Shown here piece by piece: positions 30,381-41,306 of a DNA stretch of 64,000 nucleotides. Made by a program: the position numbers and the translations under genes. Origin of the DNA: Acidobacteriaceae bacterium (GTDB lineage Bacteria > Acidobacteriota > Terriglobia > Terriglobales > Acidobacteriaceae); the NCBI GenBank assembly GCA_030041515.1, contig JASHNS010000027.1, positions 18,319-82,318 on the forward strand, read 5' to 3'. The stretch's first letter is position 1. Each line of letters begins with the position of its first letter. The notes under the pieces are model-generated. The model was not told where the DNA came from, searched no databases, and saw only the letters and a list, made by a program, of their open reading frames with translations.

Positions 30381-33300
30381 ATGGCTGATTTCTCCCAACA
30401 TCCGCTGCGCAGAATTCTCAACGAGCGCATCGCCATCATCGACGGCGCGATGGGTACGACCATCCGCACCTACGGCATGAAGGAGGCCGATATCCGTGGC
30501 GAGCGCTTCCGCGACGCGCAGAAGGACCTGGTGAACAATGGCGATCTGTTCACGCTCACCCAGCCGCAGATGATCGGGGACATTCACCGTCGCTTTCTCG
30601 AGGCGGGCGCTGACATCATTGAGACGAACACCTTCGGCGCCACCAGCATCGCCCAGAGTGAGTTCTTCGTGGAGGATCCCCGCGAGCGCGGCGGGCGCAA
30701 GGATCCCGAGTTTTATCAGAGGGTCATCGACAACCGCTCTCTCGACGAGCTCGCCTGGGAGATCAATGAGCAGTCGGCGCGCCAGTGCCGCGAGTGGGCT
30801 GATCGCATCGCCAACGCCACGGGCCGCCAGCGCTTCGTCGCCGGAGCGATCGGCCCGCTCACGGTTTCGCTGTCCAATTCACCGGACGCCGACGATTCCG
30901 GGTTCCGCGTCGTCACCTTCGACCAGGTGAAGCACGCGTATGCGCAGCAGGCGCGGGCGCTCATCGCCGGTGGCGCCGACCTGCTGCTGGTGGAAACCAT
31001 CTTCGACGCGCTGAACGCGAAAGCCGCGCTGGTCGCGATTCAGGAAGTCTTCGCCGAGCAGGGCAGGGAATTGCCCATCATGATCTCCGCAGCCGTCGGA
31101 CGTGGCGGCGAAACGATGATATCCGCGCAAACCGTGGCGGCGTTCTGGAACGCCGTGGAGCACGTGCGTCCGTTTTCCGTCGGTCTCAACTGTTCGCTCG
31201 GTCCGGACCTGATGTATCCATTTTTGGAGGAGCTGTCGGACAAAGCCGGCACGGCGATTTCCTGCTATCCGAACGCGGGACTGCCGAATCCGCTCTTACC
31301 CACTGGGTTCGATCTTGGCCCGCAGGATATGGCGCAGCGCTTCAGTCAGTTCGCCCGCGGAGGCCTCATCAACATCGCGGGCGGATGCTGCGGCAACACG
31401 CCCGAGCACATTGCGGCGATTGCGAAGGCGCTGGAAGGTCAGCCCACACGGGAATTGCGCTCCGTCTCGCTTCCCGCAGCGGGTGCTCCGCCTTTGACCA
31501 CATCGCCAGCAGCTTGGCAGTTCCGCCCGCTGCGCTTGTCCGGCTCGCGCCCTTTCACGCAGCAGCAAAACGTCTTCATCATGATCGGCGAGCGGACCAA
31601 CGTGGCCGGTTCGCCGAGATTCGCAAAGCTGATCAAGGACGGCAAGTACGAGGAGGCCGTCGCCATTGCGCGCCAGCAGGTCGAGAACGGCGCAAACGTT
31701 CTCGACATCTGCATGGACGAGGGCATGATCGACGGCGTAGCCGCGATGACCCGCTTCCTGCAGTTGCTGGCCAGTGAACCGGAAGTTGCGGCCGTCCCTT
31801 TCATGATCGATTCGTCGAAGTGGGAAGTCATCGAGGCCGGCCTGAAATGCATGCAGGGCAAGGGCATCGTAAATTCCATCTCGCTCAAGGAAGGTGAAGT
31901 GAGATTCCGCGAGCACGCGGCCACGGTGCGCAAGTATGGCGCCGCGGTAGTGGTAATGGCCTTCGACGAGAGGGGACAAGCGGCGACATTCGAGGAGAAG
32001 ATACGCATCTGCGAGCGTGCCTACCGCATTCTCACCCATGAGATCGGCTTCCCTCCCGAAGACCTCATCTTCGATCCCAACGTGCTGACCGTCGCCACCG
32101 GGATGGAAGAGCACAACAACTATGCGGTCGACTTCATCCGCGCGACGCGGTGGATCAAAGAGCACCTGCCGCACGCCAAAGTGAGCGGCGGTATTTCGAA
32201 CATCTCCTTCAGCTTTCGCGGCAACAACAAGGTGCGCGAAGCGATGCACGCGGCGTTCCTGTACCAGGCAATCGCCGCCGGCCTCGACATGGGCATCGTG
32301 AACGCGGGCCAGCTGGAGATTTACGAGGAGATTGAGCCGGAGCTGAAGACGCTGGTTGAGGATGTGCTCCTGAATCGGCGGCCGGACGCAACAGAGCGGC
32401 TGGTGGCGATCGGCGAGGCTCTGAAAGCTTCTGGTGCGGACGCGGCCATAGTCACAAAACAGGAAGAAGAATGGCGTCAAGGTACCGTCGAGGAGCGCCT
32501 GAGCCACGCCCTGGTGAAGGGCATCGACACGTACATCGAGGTCGACACGGAAGAGGCGCGGCAGAAGCTCGGGCGTCCCCTGGCTGTGATCGAAGGTCCC
32601 CTGATGGACGGCATGAGTGTAGTCGGCGACCTCTTCGGCGCGGGCAAGATGTTTCTGCCGCAGGTCGTGAAATCGGCGCGCGTGATGAAGAAGGCGGTTG
32701 CCTGTCTGACACCGTTCATGGAGGAGGAGAAAGCCGCTCTGGCTGCGGCGGGAAAAGAAGTCCGTTCCCAGGGCAGAATCCTCCTGGCCACTGTCAGGGG
32801 CGATGTTCACGATATCGGCAAGAACATCGTCGGCGTCGTACTGGCCTGCAACAACTACGAAGTGATCGACATGGGCGTCATGGTTCCGGCGGAGAGAATT
32901 CTGGATCGTGCGCGCGCCGAGAAGGTTGATGTCATCGGCCTGAGCGGCCTCATTACGCCATCCCTGGACGAGATGGTGCACGTGGCGCGCGAGATGGAGC
33001 GCCAGGAATTCCGCATTCCCCTGCTGATCGGCGGAGCGACCACGAGCCGCGCGCATACAGCGATCAAGATAGCTCCACATTACAGCGCGGCTGTCGTGCA
33101 CGTCCTCGACGCCAGCCGGGCCGTTCCGGTAGCAAGCAGCCTGCTGGGCGGCGGCAGAAACGAATTCGTCACACATCTGCGCGATGACTACGCTGCGGTC
33201 CGCAAGGCTCACGCGGCACCGGCGCAGCCGCTGGTTTCACTGACCGAAGCCCGCGAGCGCCGCACGCCCATCACGTGGCGTACAGAGGACATTGCCGTGC

Positions 33301-34214
33301 CTTCGTTTACCGGAGTGCGAGTCCTCGACGATTTCCCGCTGGCCGAGCTGTGCGAATACATCGACTGGAGCCCGTTCTTCCACACGTGGGAAATGAAGGG
33401 CGTTTATCCCCGCATTCTTGACGATGAGAAGCAGGGCGCGCAGGCGCGGCAGCTCTTCGCGGATGGCCAGGCGTTGCTCAGGCGCATCGTCGATGAGAAG
33501 CTGCTCGCGGCGCGCGCGGTGTACGGATTGTTTCCAGCGAATGCAGTGGGTGATGATGTCGAGGTCTACGCGGATTCGTCCTCCTCCCGCGTGCTGGAGC
33601 GTTTTCACTTCCTGCGCCAGCAGGCGAATCGCGAAGGTTCCGAGCCGTGCCGGTCGCTGGCGGACTTCATCGCTCCAAAGGAATCCGGCCTGCACGATTT
33701 CATCGGGGCATTCGCGGTTACCGGCGGCATCGGCCTGCAGGAACTGGTGCAGAAATTCAAATCCGAGCATGACGATTACAACGCAATCCTCGCCGAAGCG
33801 CTCGCCGACCGCCTGGCAGAGGCTTTCGCGGAATGCCTGCACCAGCGCGCGCGCCGCGACTGGAATTACGGCTGCGCCGAACATCTGACCAGAGCCGAAC
33901 TGATCCAGGAGAAATACCGCGGCATTCGTCCCGCGCCCGGCTACCCTGCCTGCCCCGACCACACGGAAAAGGGCACGCTCTGGCGGCTGCTGGATGTCGA
34001 AGCGAAAACCGGCATCCGCCTCACCGAGTCGTTCGCCATGTGGCCCGGCTCCAGCGTGAGCGGCCTGTATTTCGCCCATCCCCAGTCGCGATATTTCGCC
34101 GTCGGCAAAATCGGCCGTGATCAGGTCGAGGACTACCACACGCGCAAAGGAATGAGCGTGGCTGAAGTGGAACGCTGGCTGGGACCGAATCTCAACTACG
34201 ATCCAGCCTCATAG
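30381..34214 (+). CDS. metH: cobalamin-dependent methionine synthase MetH
   Basis: A 1,277-residue protein with all four MetH modules. Homocysteine/zinc domain (residues 1-345; zinc Cys at VGLNCSLGP about 266 and GGCCGN about 333). Methyltetrahydrofolate domain (about 375-650; [24 protein letters not shown]). Helical cap and B12 domain (about 655-900; cobalt-binding [10 protein letters not shown] about 807). AdoMet reactivation domain (about 935-1277; [12 protein letters not shown] about 1182). The start is the ATG giving [13 protein letters not shown]; no clear ribosome site is seen. It makes methionine from homocysteine. No cobalamin riboswitch could be recognised upstream. Confidence 0.97.
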   Translation: MADFSQHPLRRILNERIAIIDGAMGTTIRTYGMKEADIRGERFRDAQKDLVNNGDLFTLTQPQMIGDIHRRFLEAGADIIETNTFGATSIAQSEFFVEDPRERGGRKDPEFYQRVIDNRSLDELAWEINEQSARQCREWADRIANATGRQRFVAGAIGPLTVSLSNSPDADDSGFRVVTFDQVKHAYAQQARALIAGGADLLLVETIFDALNAKAALVAIQEVFAEQGRELPIMISAAVGRGGETMISAQTVAAFWNAVEHVRPFSVGLNCSLGPDLMYPFLEELSDKAGTAISCYPNAGLPNPLLPTGFDLGPQDMAQRFSQFARGGLINIAGGCCGNTPEHIAAIAKALEGQPTRELRSVSLPAAGAPPLTTSPAAWQFRPLRLSGSRPFTQQQNVFIMIGERTNVAGSPRFAKLIKDGKYEEAVAIARQQVENGANVLDICMDEGMIDGVAAMTRFLQLLASEPEVAAVPFMIDSSKWEVIEAGLKCMQGKGIVNSISLKEGEVRFREHAATVRKYGAAVVVMAFDERGQAATFEEKIRICERAYRILTHEIGFPPEDLIFDPNVLTVATGMEEHNNYAVDFIRATRWIKEHLPHAKVSGGISNISFSFRGNNKVREAMHAAFLYQAIAAGLDMGIVNAGQLEIYEEIEPELKTLVEDVLLNRRPDATERLVAIGEALKASGADAAIVTKQEEEWRQGTVEERLSHALVKGIDTYIEVDTEEARQKLGRPLAVIEGPLMDGMSVVGDLFGAGKMFLPQVVKSARVMKKAVACLTPFMEEEKAALAAAGKEVRSQGRILLATVRGDVHDIGKNIVGVVLACNNYEVIDMGVMVPAERILDRARAEKVDVIGLSGLITPSLDEMVHVAREMERQEFRIPLLIGGATTSRAHTAIKIAPHYSAAVVHVLDASRAVPVASSLLGGGRNEFVTHLRDDYAAVRKAHAAPAQPLVSLTEARERRTPITWRTEDIAVPSFTGVRVLDDFPLAELCEYIDWSPFFHTWEMKGVYPRILDDEKQGAQARQLFADGQALLRRIVDEKLLAARAVYGLFPANAVGDDVEVYADSSSSRVLERFHFLRQQANREGSEPCRSLADFIAPKESGLHDFIGAFAVTGGIGLQELVQKFKSEHDDYNAILAEALADRLAEAFAECLHQRARRDWNYGCAEHLTRAELIQEKYRGIRPAPGYPACPDHTEKGTLWRLLDVEAKTGIRLTESFAMWPGSSVSGLYFAHPQSRYFAVGKIGRDQVEDYHTRKGMSVAEVERWLGPNLNYDPAS

Positions 34215-34222
34215 ATCGGCGA

Positions 34223-35410
34223 TCAGTACGTCGATTTGATCGCATAAGTCAGTCCCATTGTGAACTGGAACGAATTAGGCTTCGTCGGCGGGAACGACGC
34301 CGGCGGGTCGTTCAAATAGCTGTCGATAGTTCCCACCGAGAAGCCAAAGTTCTTCCAGGTGGGGAAGGCCACAGTGTCCGTCTCGTCCGCAGAGTAGGCG
34401 TGGGGATTATTGAAGGCCGGAATGTAAGCAAGCTCCTGGGTGAGCGTAAAGATCTTCTCCTTCAGCATGTAATCCGCTGCAATCGTCGACCCGATCAGAT
34501 TCTGGTTGGCGCTGGACGGCCCCGTGATGAACGATTGCTTCTCGTATTGGATCGTGGCTTTGAGGTCAGCTTGCTGTTTGGCGGAGTGAATCGCCGTCCA
34601 GCCAAGGCCGCCACCGTAGATCTGCTGCAGGTTCAGGTTTTGGCTGAAGTTATGGTCAAACGCAGTCTGCGCCAGCCCAAACATTCGCGTTGAGAAGTAC
34701 TCATCGCGTTCGGCGTCCAGGTGCAGGATGGACGTCTTGGTGGTCGTTGCCGCCACGGGTCCCGTGGGGCCCGCATAGGCCGGCTGCGTGATCTTGCCGA
34801 AGGACCCCGCAAAATCCGCGGAGGTGCGATTGCGGCTGTCGAGCCAGCTGACCGTGGGAACGGTCCGCACCAGGCCGAGGCTGCCGGAAACGGTGTACTG
34901 GTTCTGCGTTGCGCTCACCAGTGTCGCGCCCGCCGTAGCGGAGCCATTCCAGCCCTGGAAAAATCCAGGTACGTGGTAAAGCTCCTTATCCAGTGTGTCC
35001 TTGCTCACGATGAAGGCGGCATCTTTGCTCGGAGTGGGTTGCGGCGCGCTTGTTTGTGCCGCCGGATGCACCGTAACGGACTCGCTGGTGGCATCCAGCG
35101 GGCCGACGGGCAGGCTCGCCGCGGTCTGTTTACCCATCGACTTCATGTGGGCGGGCAGGACCGCGAAGTTCTCCGTGGCATGCAGCTCCTGGATCTTCGC
35201 CCAGGGCACTTTCACGTCCCCCAGCGCAGGGGTGTTGAACGTGACGGTGCCTCCGGCTTCACTCACCAGCGTGCCGCGCAGCGTGTTGCCGTCCTTTAAA
35301 ACCAGCGTGTCGGGCGTCGCGGGGGTTTTCTGAGCGTAAGAGAGAGCGGGGGCGCATAGCAGCAATAGCGAAAGCGCGGCGAGACGAGAGCGCAGGACGT
35401 ACAGGGGCAT
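34223..35410 (-). CDS. DUF481-like outer-membrane beta-barrel protein
   Basis: A 395-residue protein from ATG with AAGGAGT upstream and a signal peptide (LAALSLLLLCAPALSYAQ). Residues about 35-85 (TLVLKDGNTLRGTLVSEAGG, VKVPWAKI) form a small beta domain. The C-terminal ~220 residues alternate polar and hydrophobic in DUF481 style (GSATAGATLVSATQNQYTVS) and end in an aromatic-residue strand (GLTYAIKSTY) typical of outer-membrane insertion. Function unknown. It ends 8 bp from the convergent metH stop. Confidence 0.8.
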   Translation of the reverse strand: MPLYVLRSRLAALSLLLLCAPALSYAQKTPATPDTLVLKDGNTLRGTLVSEAGGTVTFNTPALGDVKVPWAKIQELHATENFAVLPAHMKSMGKQTAASLPVGPLDATSESVTVHPAAQTSAPQPTPSKDAAFIVSKDTLDKELYHVPGFFQGWNGSATAGATLVSATQNQYTVSGSLGLVRTVPTVSWLDSRNRTSADFAGSFGKITQPAYAGPTGPVAATTTKTSILHLDAERDEYFSTRMFGLAQTAFDHNFSQNLNLQQIYGGGLGWTAIHSAKQQADLKATIQYEKQSFITGPSSANQNLIGSTIAADYMLKEKIFTLTQELAYIPAFNNPHAYSADETDTVAFPTWKNFGFSVGTIDSYLNDPPASFPPTKPNSFQFTMGLTYAIKSTY

Positions 35411-35590
35411 GAGGGGGTACTCCTTCCTGAGGTTCATAGTTATGTTCTCACCATCCGATGCGCAGGTTGCGGAATAGCGTTGCAGCCCTGGGACCGTCGG
35501 CGGCCTAAAGGAGCGGCTTGCCTCAGGAGTCACAGGCAGTGGCGGCTGCATCGGCTGGACGAGCCGCCGCTTTTTCCAGACAATGAGATT

Positions 35591-36637
35591 ATGGCGCTCA
35601 CCCGGGACCAGGCTCTCGAGTACTTTCGCTCCGACGATCTGATCGGCCTCGGCATGGAGGCGGACGCCGTGCGCCGCCGGCTGCATCCCGAAGGCGTGGT
35701 CACCTACATCATCGATCGCAATATCAACTACACCAATTTCTGCACAGAGTACTGCACCTTCTGCGCCTTTTACCGCCCGCTTAAAGGCAAGCTCGCCAGC
35801 GAGGGCTACATTCTCGATTTCGAGACGATCTACCAGAAGATCGCCGAGACCCTGGAGATGGGGGGAACCGGCGTGCTCATGCAGGGCGGCCTGCATCCCG
35901 ATCTGAAAATCGACTGGTTCGAGCGCCTTCTGCGCGGCATCAAGCAGCGCTTCCCGAAGATCTGGCTGCACTGCTTCTCGGCTTCGGAAATCCTGGCCAT
36001 CGCCGAGTACAGCGATCTGACCGTCCGCGAGACCATCGAGCGCCTGCGCGACGCCGGCCTCGACTCCATCCCCGGCGGTGGTGCGGAGATTCTCGACGAC
36101 GACGTGCGCCAGCGTATCGCGCGCCTCAAGTGTTCGACCGGCGAATGGGTCCTGGTGCATCGCACCGCGCATCAGCTTGGCATGAGGACCACGGCAACCA
36201 TGATGTTCGGCGTCGGCGAGACCCTGGAGCAGCGCGTCAACCATTTCGACGTGATCCGCCGCCTCCAGGACGAAACCGGTGGGTTCACAGCCTTCATCCC
36301 CTGGAGCTTCCAGCCCAGGCACACCGCCCTCGGCGGACGCGGATGGGAAGAAGCGACCGCAGTGGATTACCTGAAGGTCCTTGCGATTTCGCGTCTCTAC
36401 CTCGACAATATCGAGAACGTGCAGTCGAGCTGGGTGACGCAGGGACTCAAGGTGCTCCAGATGGGCCTGCGCTTCGGTGGCAACGATGTCGGCTCGGTGA
36501 TGCTGGAGGAAAACGTCGTGCGCGCCGCGGGCACGGCGAACTGCACCACGGAAGAAGAGCTGCGCCGCGTTATCCGCGACGCCGGCTTCCGCCCCGCCCA
36601 GCGCGACACGCTGTACCGCACGATGTTCCTGAACTAG
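35591..36637 (+). CDS. mqnC: cyclic dehypoxanthinyl futalosine synthase MqnC
   Basis: A 348-residue radical SAM enzyme. The cluster motif lies at INYTNFCTEYCTFCAFYRP (about residues 44-62), with the AFYR ending diagnostic of MqnC. GGTGVLMQGGLHPDLKIDWF and DSIPGGGAEIL follow. MqnC cyclises dehypoxanthine futalosine in the futalosine route to menaquinone. Other mqn genes are not in the window. The start gives MALTRDQALEYF; a longer open frame upstream is non-coding in character. Confidence 0.93.
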   Translation: MALTRDQALEYFRSDDLIGLGMEADAVRRRLHPEGVVTYIIDRNINYTNFCTEYCTFCAFYRPLKGKLASEGYILDFETIYQKIAETLEMGGTGVLMQGGLHPDLKIDWFERLLRGIKQRFPKIWLHCFSASEILAIAEYSDLTVRETIERLRDAGLDSIPGGGAEILDDDVRQRIARLKCSTGEWVLVHRTAHQLGMRTTATMMFGVGETLEQRVNHFDVIRRLQDETGGFTAFIPWSFQPRHTALGGRGWEEATAVDYLKVLAISRLYLDNIENVQSSWVTQGLKVLQMGLRFGGNDVGSVMLEENVVRAAGTANCTTEEELRRVIRDAGFRPAQRDTLYRTMFLN

Positions 36638-36698
36638 CGATGACGGGATACGGATTACGGGTTACGCGAAGCGCTGTTCGGTTCGGAGGAAGCCCACG

Positions 36699-37007
36699 AT
36701 GCCCTGGTATGACTACCTCGCCGCATTCTTTGCCGGGATGTTTCTCGCAAATGTGGTTCCCCATTTCGTCCACGGCGTCTCCGGCGACCCGTTTCCCACT
36801 CCATTTGCCAGGCCGCCAGGCCGCGGACTCTCCTCGCCGACGGTGAACGTCCTCTGGGCGCTGCTGAATCTCGTGATCGGTTATATTCTGCTGCGTGCCG
36901 GGCACGTCTCCCGCGCGAACCACGCGTCTCTCGGCGTCTTCTTCGCTGGGGTCGTATTGCTCAGCATCCAGCTCAGCATATCCTTCCAGAAAAAGCAGCC
37001 TCGATAG
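36699..37007 (+). CDS. small three-helix membrane protein
   Basis: A 102-residue protein with GGAGGA before ATG. It starts MPWYDYLAAFFAGMFLANVV, then a loop with PHFVHGVSGDPFPTPF and two more helices (VNVLWALLNLVIGYILL, SLGVFFAGVVLLSIQL). No named family recognised, but the HFVHG-SG-PFPTPFA loop looks conserved-protein-like. It ends 5 bp before the convergent GH3 gene. Confidence 0.65.
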   Translation: MPWYDYLAAFFAGMFLANVVPHFVHGVSGDPFPTPFARPPGRGLSSPTVNVLWALLNLVIGYILLRAGHVSRANHASLGVFFAGVVLLSIQLSISFQKKQPR

Positions 37008-37012
37008 AGAGG

Positions 37013-39640
37013 TCACGGCACCTGCAAATCCTGCGTCAGCGGCGTGTGCTCCGAGGAATCACCGATATAAACGACGAAGCGGCCAGGATCCACCTGCCAG
37101 TTGTTCTTCGCGTCGCTCCAGTAGGCGAATGATCGGCGATCGAGCGCGAGCGTGACGTGCTTCGTCTCGCCCGGCGCCAGCCGAACTTTGGCGAAGCCCT
37201 TCAGTTCCTTTGTGGGGCGCTTCACTTTCGCCGAAGGATCGCCAACGTACAGCTGCGCCACATCCGCGCCTTTCCGGCTTCCGGTGTTCGTTACATCGAA
37301 AGACACCGTGTAGGCAGGGCTGGCCGCGGAGTTGTCAGCGGAGGGCGCGATGGCGATGTGCGAGAACGAGAACGTGGTGTACGAAAGCCCGAAGCCGAAG
37401 GGGAAGAGCGGCTGGATGTCGTTCGTCGTGTAGTAGCGGTAGCCGAGGAATACGCCTTCGCTATAGGTGACGTGGGGCGTACGGCACGGATGATAGTAGT
37501 CGTAGCCGAGGAAAACGCCTTCAGAGTAGGGACACTTCGCTTTTTCTGCCGCTGTGGGCGGGGCGGGGTAGTAGCTGTCGTGCACAGGATTCTGCTCCCA
37601 TGACTTCGCCAGACTAATCGGCAAATGACCTTCAGGATCGTGCTCGCCGCTCAGGATCTCCGCGAGAGCGCGGCCGCCTTCCTGGCCCGGATACCAGTTA
37701 TGCAGCAGCACCGGCACGTCGGTGAGCCAGCGGTGCATATCCACGTTGCCCCCGGCGGTGATGGTCACGATGGTATGCGGATTGGCATGCGCGACCGACT
37801 CGATCAGCTGGTCCTGGCCAAAGGGCAGAACGTACGTGCGGTCGAAGCCTTCGCTTTCTTCTGTGGGGTCATAACCTACCGAGACGACAGCCACATCCGC
37901 CATGGCGGCAATGCGTTTGGCTTCGGGTGTCACGAGGTCGCTGACCGCGCGGATGCCCAGACTGATCCGCGGATAGGTGGACTGAGTCCAGTAGTCAAGC
38001 TGAACTGAGGCGAGCTGCCCAGCCGTAAGGGGAACCTCCGCGTAGAGCGGGCCTTGTCCTTCGCGTGAGGGCTGCACCAGCACCGTCTTTCCATTCACCA
38101 TCAGCTTGTACGCATCACCGCCATCGGCGTGGACGAGAAAAAGATAGTCGCCGGTGGTGGTGGGCTGGTATTGCGCCGTGTAGCGGACGCTGTGCTCGCT
38201 CGGCTTGCCCATCGAAGGCCCAGGGTAGGCCAGGATGTGCGAGACGTGGAAGACACGCGGCGTTCCCTGGAAGTTGGGATTGTCGAACGACTCCACTTTC
38301 ACTTCCTGTCCCATCCACGTATTCCGATCGGGCTGGCCACTGGAGTTATAGAAGTTGGTCTGCTGGAACATGTCGTCTTCCGTGGGCAGACCCCGCGCGT
38401 AGAGAACCTTCACTTTCCCCGCAAAGGCGTCCGAGATCCCCGTCATGAAGCTCACCGGCGAGTACGCTTCGACCTGGGAGCTTCCGCCGCCGCCCGGCAC
38501 GGCCGGCCACGCATCGGGGCCGAGTACGGCAATGGTGTGGACCTTCGCCATATCGAGCGGAAGCAGATGGTCATCGTTCTTGAGCAGCGTGATGCTTTCG
38601 AGCGCTTCCTGCAGTGCTACCCGGCGGCCGAGCTGACTATATTTGGCGATCGATGGCTCGAGCTGGTCGGCATTGTCATTCGTCACGAATCCGAAGCGGA
38701 TCGCTTCGCGGAAAATGCGTCGGACTTTCTGGTCGATCGTGGTGACAGAAACCTGGCCGGACTGGACGGCCGGAGTCAGGTTCTCCGGGTTCATGAATCG
38801 GCCGCTGGGCATTTCGAGGTCGAGCCCGCCATTCGCCGCGCCGACGGCGGAGTAGGTCGCATCCCAGTCCGACATCAGGATGCCGTGGAAATGCCAGTCC
38901 TTGCGGAGAATGTCGATATTGAGGTGCTTGTTCTCGGTAGCGTGAACACCGTTAACGAGGTTATACGAGTCCATGATGGCGCCGACGTGGCCCTGTTTCA
39001 CGGCGGCTTCAAAAGCGGGGAGATAGATTTCGCGCAGCGTGCGCTCGTCCATGTCCGCACTCAGATTGTGCCGATTGAACTCCTCGTTGTTGGCGTCGAA
39101 GTGCTTGACCGTGGCGATCACGCCCTGGCTCTGCACGCCCAGGATGTATTGAGCAGCGATTTGTCCGGCAAGGAAAGGATCTTCGCCAAGGAATTCGAAA
39201 TTGCGGCCGTCAGGGGCGGCGCGATAGATATTCACGCCGGGGCCGAGGAGGAAGTTCACGCCCCGTGCCCCCGCGTCGTCCCCGATCGAAACGCCCATCT
39301 GGTGCGCAAGCTCGGGATCCCATGAAGCGGCCAGCGCGATGCCGCCGGCATACGCTGTGTCCGGTCCCCAGGTGCGAACGCCTTCGGGGCCGTCGCTCAT
39401 CTTGAGCCTCGGAAAGCCCGCCGAGGGTTCGGCCCGGATGAACATGCTGTCCACACCGCCGATCAGGTCGAGCTTCTGCTCGAGACTCATTTTGGCGATC
39501 ATTGTGTCGATTTGGTGCTCGATGGCGGGACTGTCGGGAGCAGGCCCGTGAAGTTCCGGCGACGACGATTGAGCGGCGAGGGGAAGCGCGTAAAGAGCGC
39601 AGACAAGATATGCAGCAACAAGACTGAATGAACGGCGCAA
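37013..39640 (-). CDS. secreted GH3 beta-glucosidase with PA14 domain
   Basis: An 875-residue protein. The TTG at 39640 is chosen because AGGAG precedes it and MRRSFSLVAAYLVCALYALP is a good signal peptide; another TTG lies 18 bases upstream. GH3 barrel at about residues 35-340, with KHFDANNEEFNRH and nucleophile Asp in LMSDWDATYS (about 257). A PA14 sugar-binding insert follows at about 410-560 (GDYLFLVHADGGDAYKLMVN). Then the second GH3 domain (VDMHRWLTDVPVLLHNWYPG, GQEGGRALAEIL) and a fibronectin-III-like end. It hydrolyses terminal beta-glucosides, probably in the periplasm. A 21-residue tandem duplication (YSEGVFLGY twice) lies near residue 720. Confidence 0.92.
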   Translation of the reverse strand: MRRSFSLVAAYLVCALYALPLAAQSSSPELHGPAPDSPAIEHQIDTMIAKMSLEQKLDLIGGVDSMFIRAEPSAGFPRLKMSDGPEGVRTWGPDTAYAGGIALAASWDPELAHQMGVSIGDDAGARGVNFLLGPGVNIYRAAPDGRNFEFLGEDPFLAGQIAAQYILGVQSQGVIATVKHFDANNEEFNRHNLSADMDERTLREIYLPAFEAAVKQGHVGAIMDSYNLVNGVHATENKHLNIDILRKDWHFHGILMSDWDATYSAVGAANGGLDLEMPSGRFMNPENLTPAVQSGQVSVTTIDQKVRRIFREAIRFGFVTNDNADQLEPSIAKYSQLGRRVALQEALESITLLKNDDHLLPLDMAKVHTIAVLGPDAWPAVPGGGGSSQVEAYSPVSFMTGISDAFAGKVKVLYARGLPTEDDMFQQTNFYNSSGQPDRNTWMGQEVKVESFDNPNFQGTPRVFHVSHILAYPGPSMGKPSEHSVRYTAQYQPTTTGDYLFLVHADGGDAYKLMVNGKTVLVQPSREGQGPLYAEVPLTAGQLASVQLDYWTQSTYPRISLGIRAVSDLVTPEAKRIAAMADVAVVSVGYDPTEESEGFDRTYVLPFGQDQLIESVAHANPHTIVTITAGGNVDMHRWLTDVPVLLHNWYPGQEGGRALAEILSGEHDPEGHLPISLAKSWEQNPVHDSYYPAPPTAAEKAKCPYSEGVFLGYDYYHPCRTPHVTYSEGVFLGYRYYTTNDIQPLFPFGFGLSYTTFSFSHIAIAPSADNSAASPAYTVSFDVTNTGSRKGADVAQLYVGDPSAKVKRPTKELKGFAKVRLAPGETKHVTLALDRRSFAYWSDAKNNWQVDPGRFVVYIGDSSEHTPLTQDLQVP

Positions 39641-39858
39641 GGATTCGCTCCTGGGCAACGTTTACCAGAGTCGCAGGTGCCTGCGCGGTTTGTAAAGCGC
39701 CGGGTGAAGCGGAAAGGATACTTCCGTTCGGGAGATCGCTGGTTATGCGAGTAATCTGAGGACTGTCTGGAGCGGAGAGGCTGGTGCGTGCGTGCTGCGC
39801 GCCTGCGCCGCTCCTGTACAATCGCGCGTGGTTTGAACGGCGAGGACCCAACGGAACG

Positions 39859-40773
39859 ATGGCATATTTTCTGGGCGTGGATGCAGGCGGGACCAAAGCG
39901 GAGTTTGTGCTGGGCGATGAAACGCGTGAGCTGGGCCGCGCGCGCATGGGCACTCTCAAACGGATGAAGACCAATGCGGAAACCGCGGAGGCGAATCTGC
40001 GAAGCGGATTGGGAGCGCTCGAGGAAGCTACCGGAGTCTCGGCGCGCGCCGTTGCCCGGACCTGCGTGGGCACAGCGGGTGAGACCGTTCCCCTGGTGAC
40101 GGATTGGCTGCGCGAGGCTTTTGCCCGGCACGTGGGCGGGGAGTTGCTGATCCTCGGAGACGTCGAAATTGCGCTGGATTCTGTCTTTGCTGGCGGCCGC
40201 GGCGTGCTGGTGCTGGCAGGCACCGGCTCCAACGTCGCGGGAAGGACCGCCGCCGGCAAGGTGTTGCGCGCCGGTGGATGGGGTCCGGCTCTTGCGGATC
40301 AGGGCTCGGGACATTTTCTGGGGCTGGAAGGATTACGACGCGGATTTTTGGCGCGCGACGAGGAGCGCTCGACTGGATTGCTGGAGGCTGCGCGGAAGTT
40401 CTGGGAGCTCGGTTCGGTGGAGGCTCTGGTGGAGTACGCGAACGCCAATCCGGCTCCGGATTTTTCGCCTTTGGCGCCGGGGGTGGTTGCGCTGGCGGAA
40501 CAAGGCGATGCCGTGGCGCGGGAAGTGATCGAGCAGGGAGGGCGCGACCTGGCAATGCTGGCCGGGTTGGTAATCGAACGGATGCGGATCCTGGAGGGCG
40601 GCGCCTTCGAGGTTCCCGCCGTCGCCGTCGCGGGGAGCATTCTGGATCGAGTCGCTCGCCTGCGGGACGCCATGAAGCTCGCTCTGGCCGCGCGATATCC
40701 CGGGATTACGCTGCTGGAGAAGCCGGCAGATCCCGCAGCGGGAGCATTGTGGAGGGCGAGGCAAGATTGCTAG
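39859..40773 (+). CDS. BadF/BadG-type sugar kinase, N-acetylglucosamine-kinase-like
   Basis: A 304-residue ASKHA-fold protein. Phosphate-1 motif YFLGVDAGGTKAEFVLG (residues 3-19), phosphate-2 GVLVLAGTGSNVAG (about 115-128), then ADQGSGHFLG and the adenosine motif AVAGSIL (about 255). It most resembles eukaryote-type GlcNAc kinases and related BadF/BadG proteins. It would phosphorylate an amino sugar, fitting cell-wall or chitin recycling (inference). It starts 218 bp from the divergent GH3 gene, and its 3' end overlaps the convergent methyltransferase-like gene by 4 bp. Confidence 0.82.
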   Translation: MAYFLGVDAGGTKAEFVLGDETRELGRARMGTLKRMKTNAETAEANLRSGLGALEEATGVSARAVARTCVGTAGETVPLVTDWLREAFARHVGGELLILGDVEIALDSVFAGGRGVLVLAGTGSNVAGRTAAGKVLRAGGWGPALADQGSGHFLGLEGLRRGFLARDEERSTGLLEAARKFWELGSVEALVEYANANPAPDFSPLAPGVVALAEQGDAVAREVIEQGGRDLAMLAGLVIERMRILEGGAFEVPAVAVAGSILDRVARLRDAMKLALAARYPGITLLEKPADPAAGALWRARQDC

Positions 40774-41306
40774 TTCGTCGTGTTGCGCGGCTTGAAGTGG
40801 AGTCGCGGCTGGTTCCAGGGCGTGCGGCGCGGCAGCCAGCGGTGCACGTGGGCGCAGTAGTGCTCGTACTCTGCGCCGAATTTGCGGCGTAGAGTCGGTT
40901 CTTCATAAAAACAGACGAAGAGATGCGTTGCCAGCCAGGCGCAGGCCGCATAGACAAGAACACCGGGGCTCGCAAAGAGCACTCCTTCTCCCAGAAGGAA
41001 CAGGAGCACAGAAACATACATTGGGTTGCGAACGTAGCGGTAGAGGCCAGTGACGACAAGGAACTGCGGGGGCAGAGGCGGCGCGGGCGTGCCGTAGCCT
41101 TCCCAGACGAAGCGGCGGAAAGAATCGAGTACGACGATCGCGCCAATGGCCATCAGACCCGCGCTCGCGTAACGAAGGGGAATTGGATCCCAGCGCGCGG
41201 GAGCGATGCGCCAGCTGGTCATGAGCCAGGGGACAAACCCGACGACGATGCCGGGCACAACCAGAAGGAAGACCGCGGTAACGAGGGACGCGCTGGATCG
41301 TCTCAT
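40770..41306 (-). CDS. isoprenylcysteine carboxyl methyltransferase-like membrane protein
   Basis: A 178-residue protein with about four helices. The conserved C-terminal region carries LVVTGLYRYVRNPMYVSVLL and FYEEPTLRRKFGAEYEHYCA, the SAM-binding signature of the ICMT/PEMT-like family. Bacterial members methylate small molecules or lipids in the membrane; the substrate is unknown. It is divergent from the DUF192 gene with 108 bp between. Confidence 0.88.
   Translation of the reverse strand: MRRSSASLVTAVFLLVVPGIVVGFVPWLMTSWRIAPARWDPIPLRYASAGLMAIGAIVVLDSFRRFVWEGYGTPAPPLPPQFLVVTGLYRYVRNPMYVSVLLFLLGEGVLFASPGVLVYAACAWLATHLFVCFYEEPTLRRKFGAEYEHYCAHVHRWLPRRTPWNQPRLHFKPRNTTN

Noticed and set aside
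31296..33212. 638-codon open frame antisense to metH
   Set aside because: The protein is His/Arg-rich and lacks domain logic; the plus-strand frame encodes an unmistakable MetH, so this is a GC-driven shadow.
35411..36322. N-terminal extension (about 304 codons) of the DUF481-like gene on the minus strand
   Set aside because: It lies antisense to mqnC, and the signal peptide plus ribosome site place the true start at 35410.
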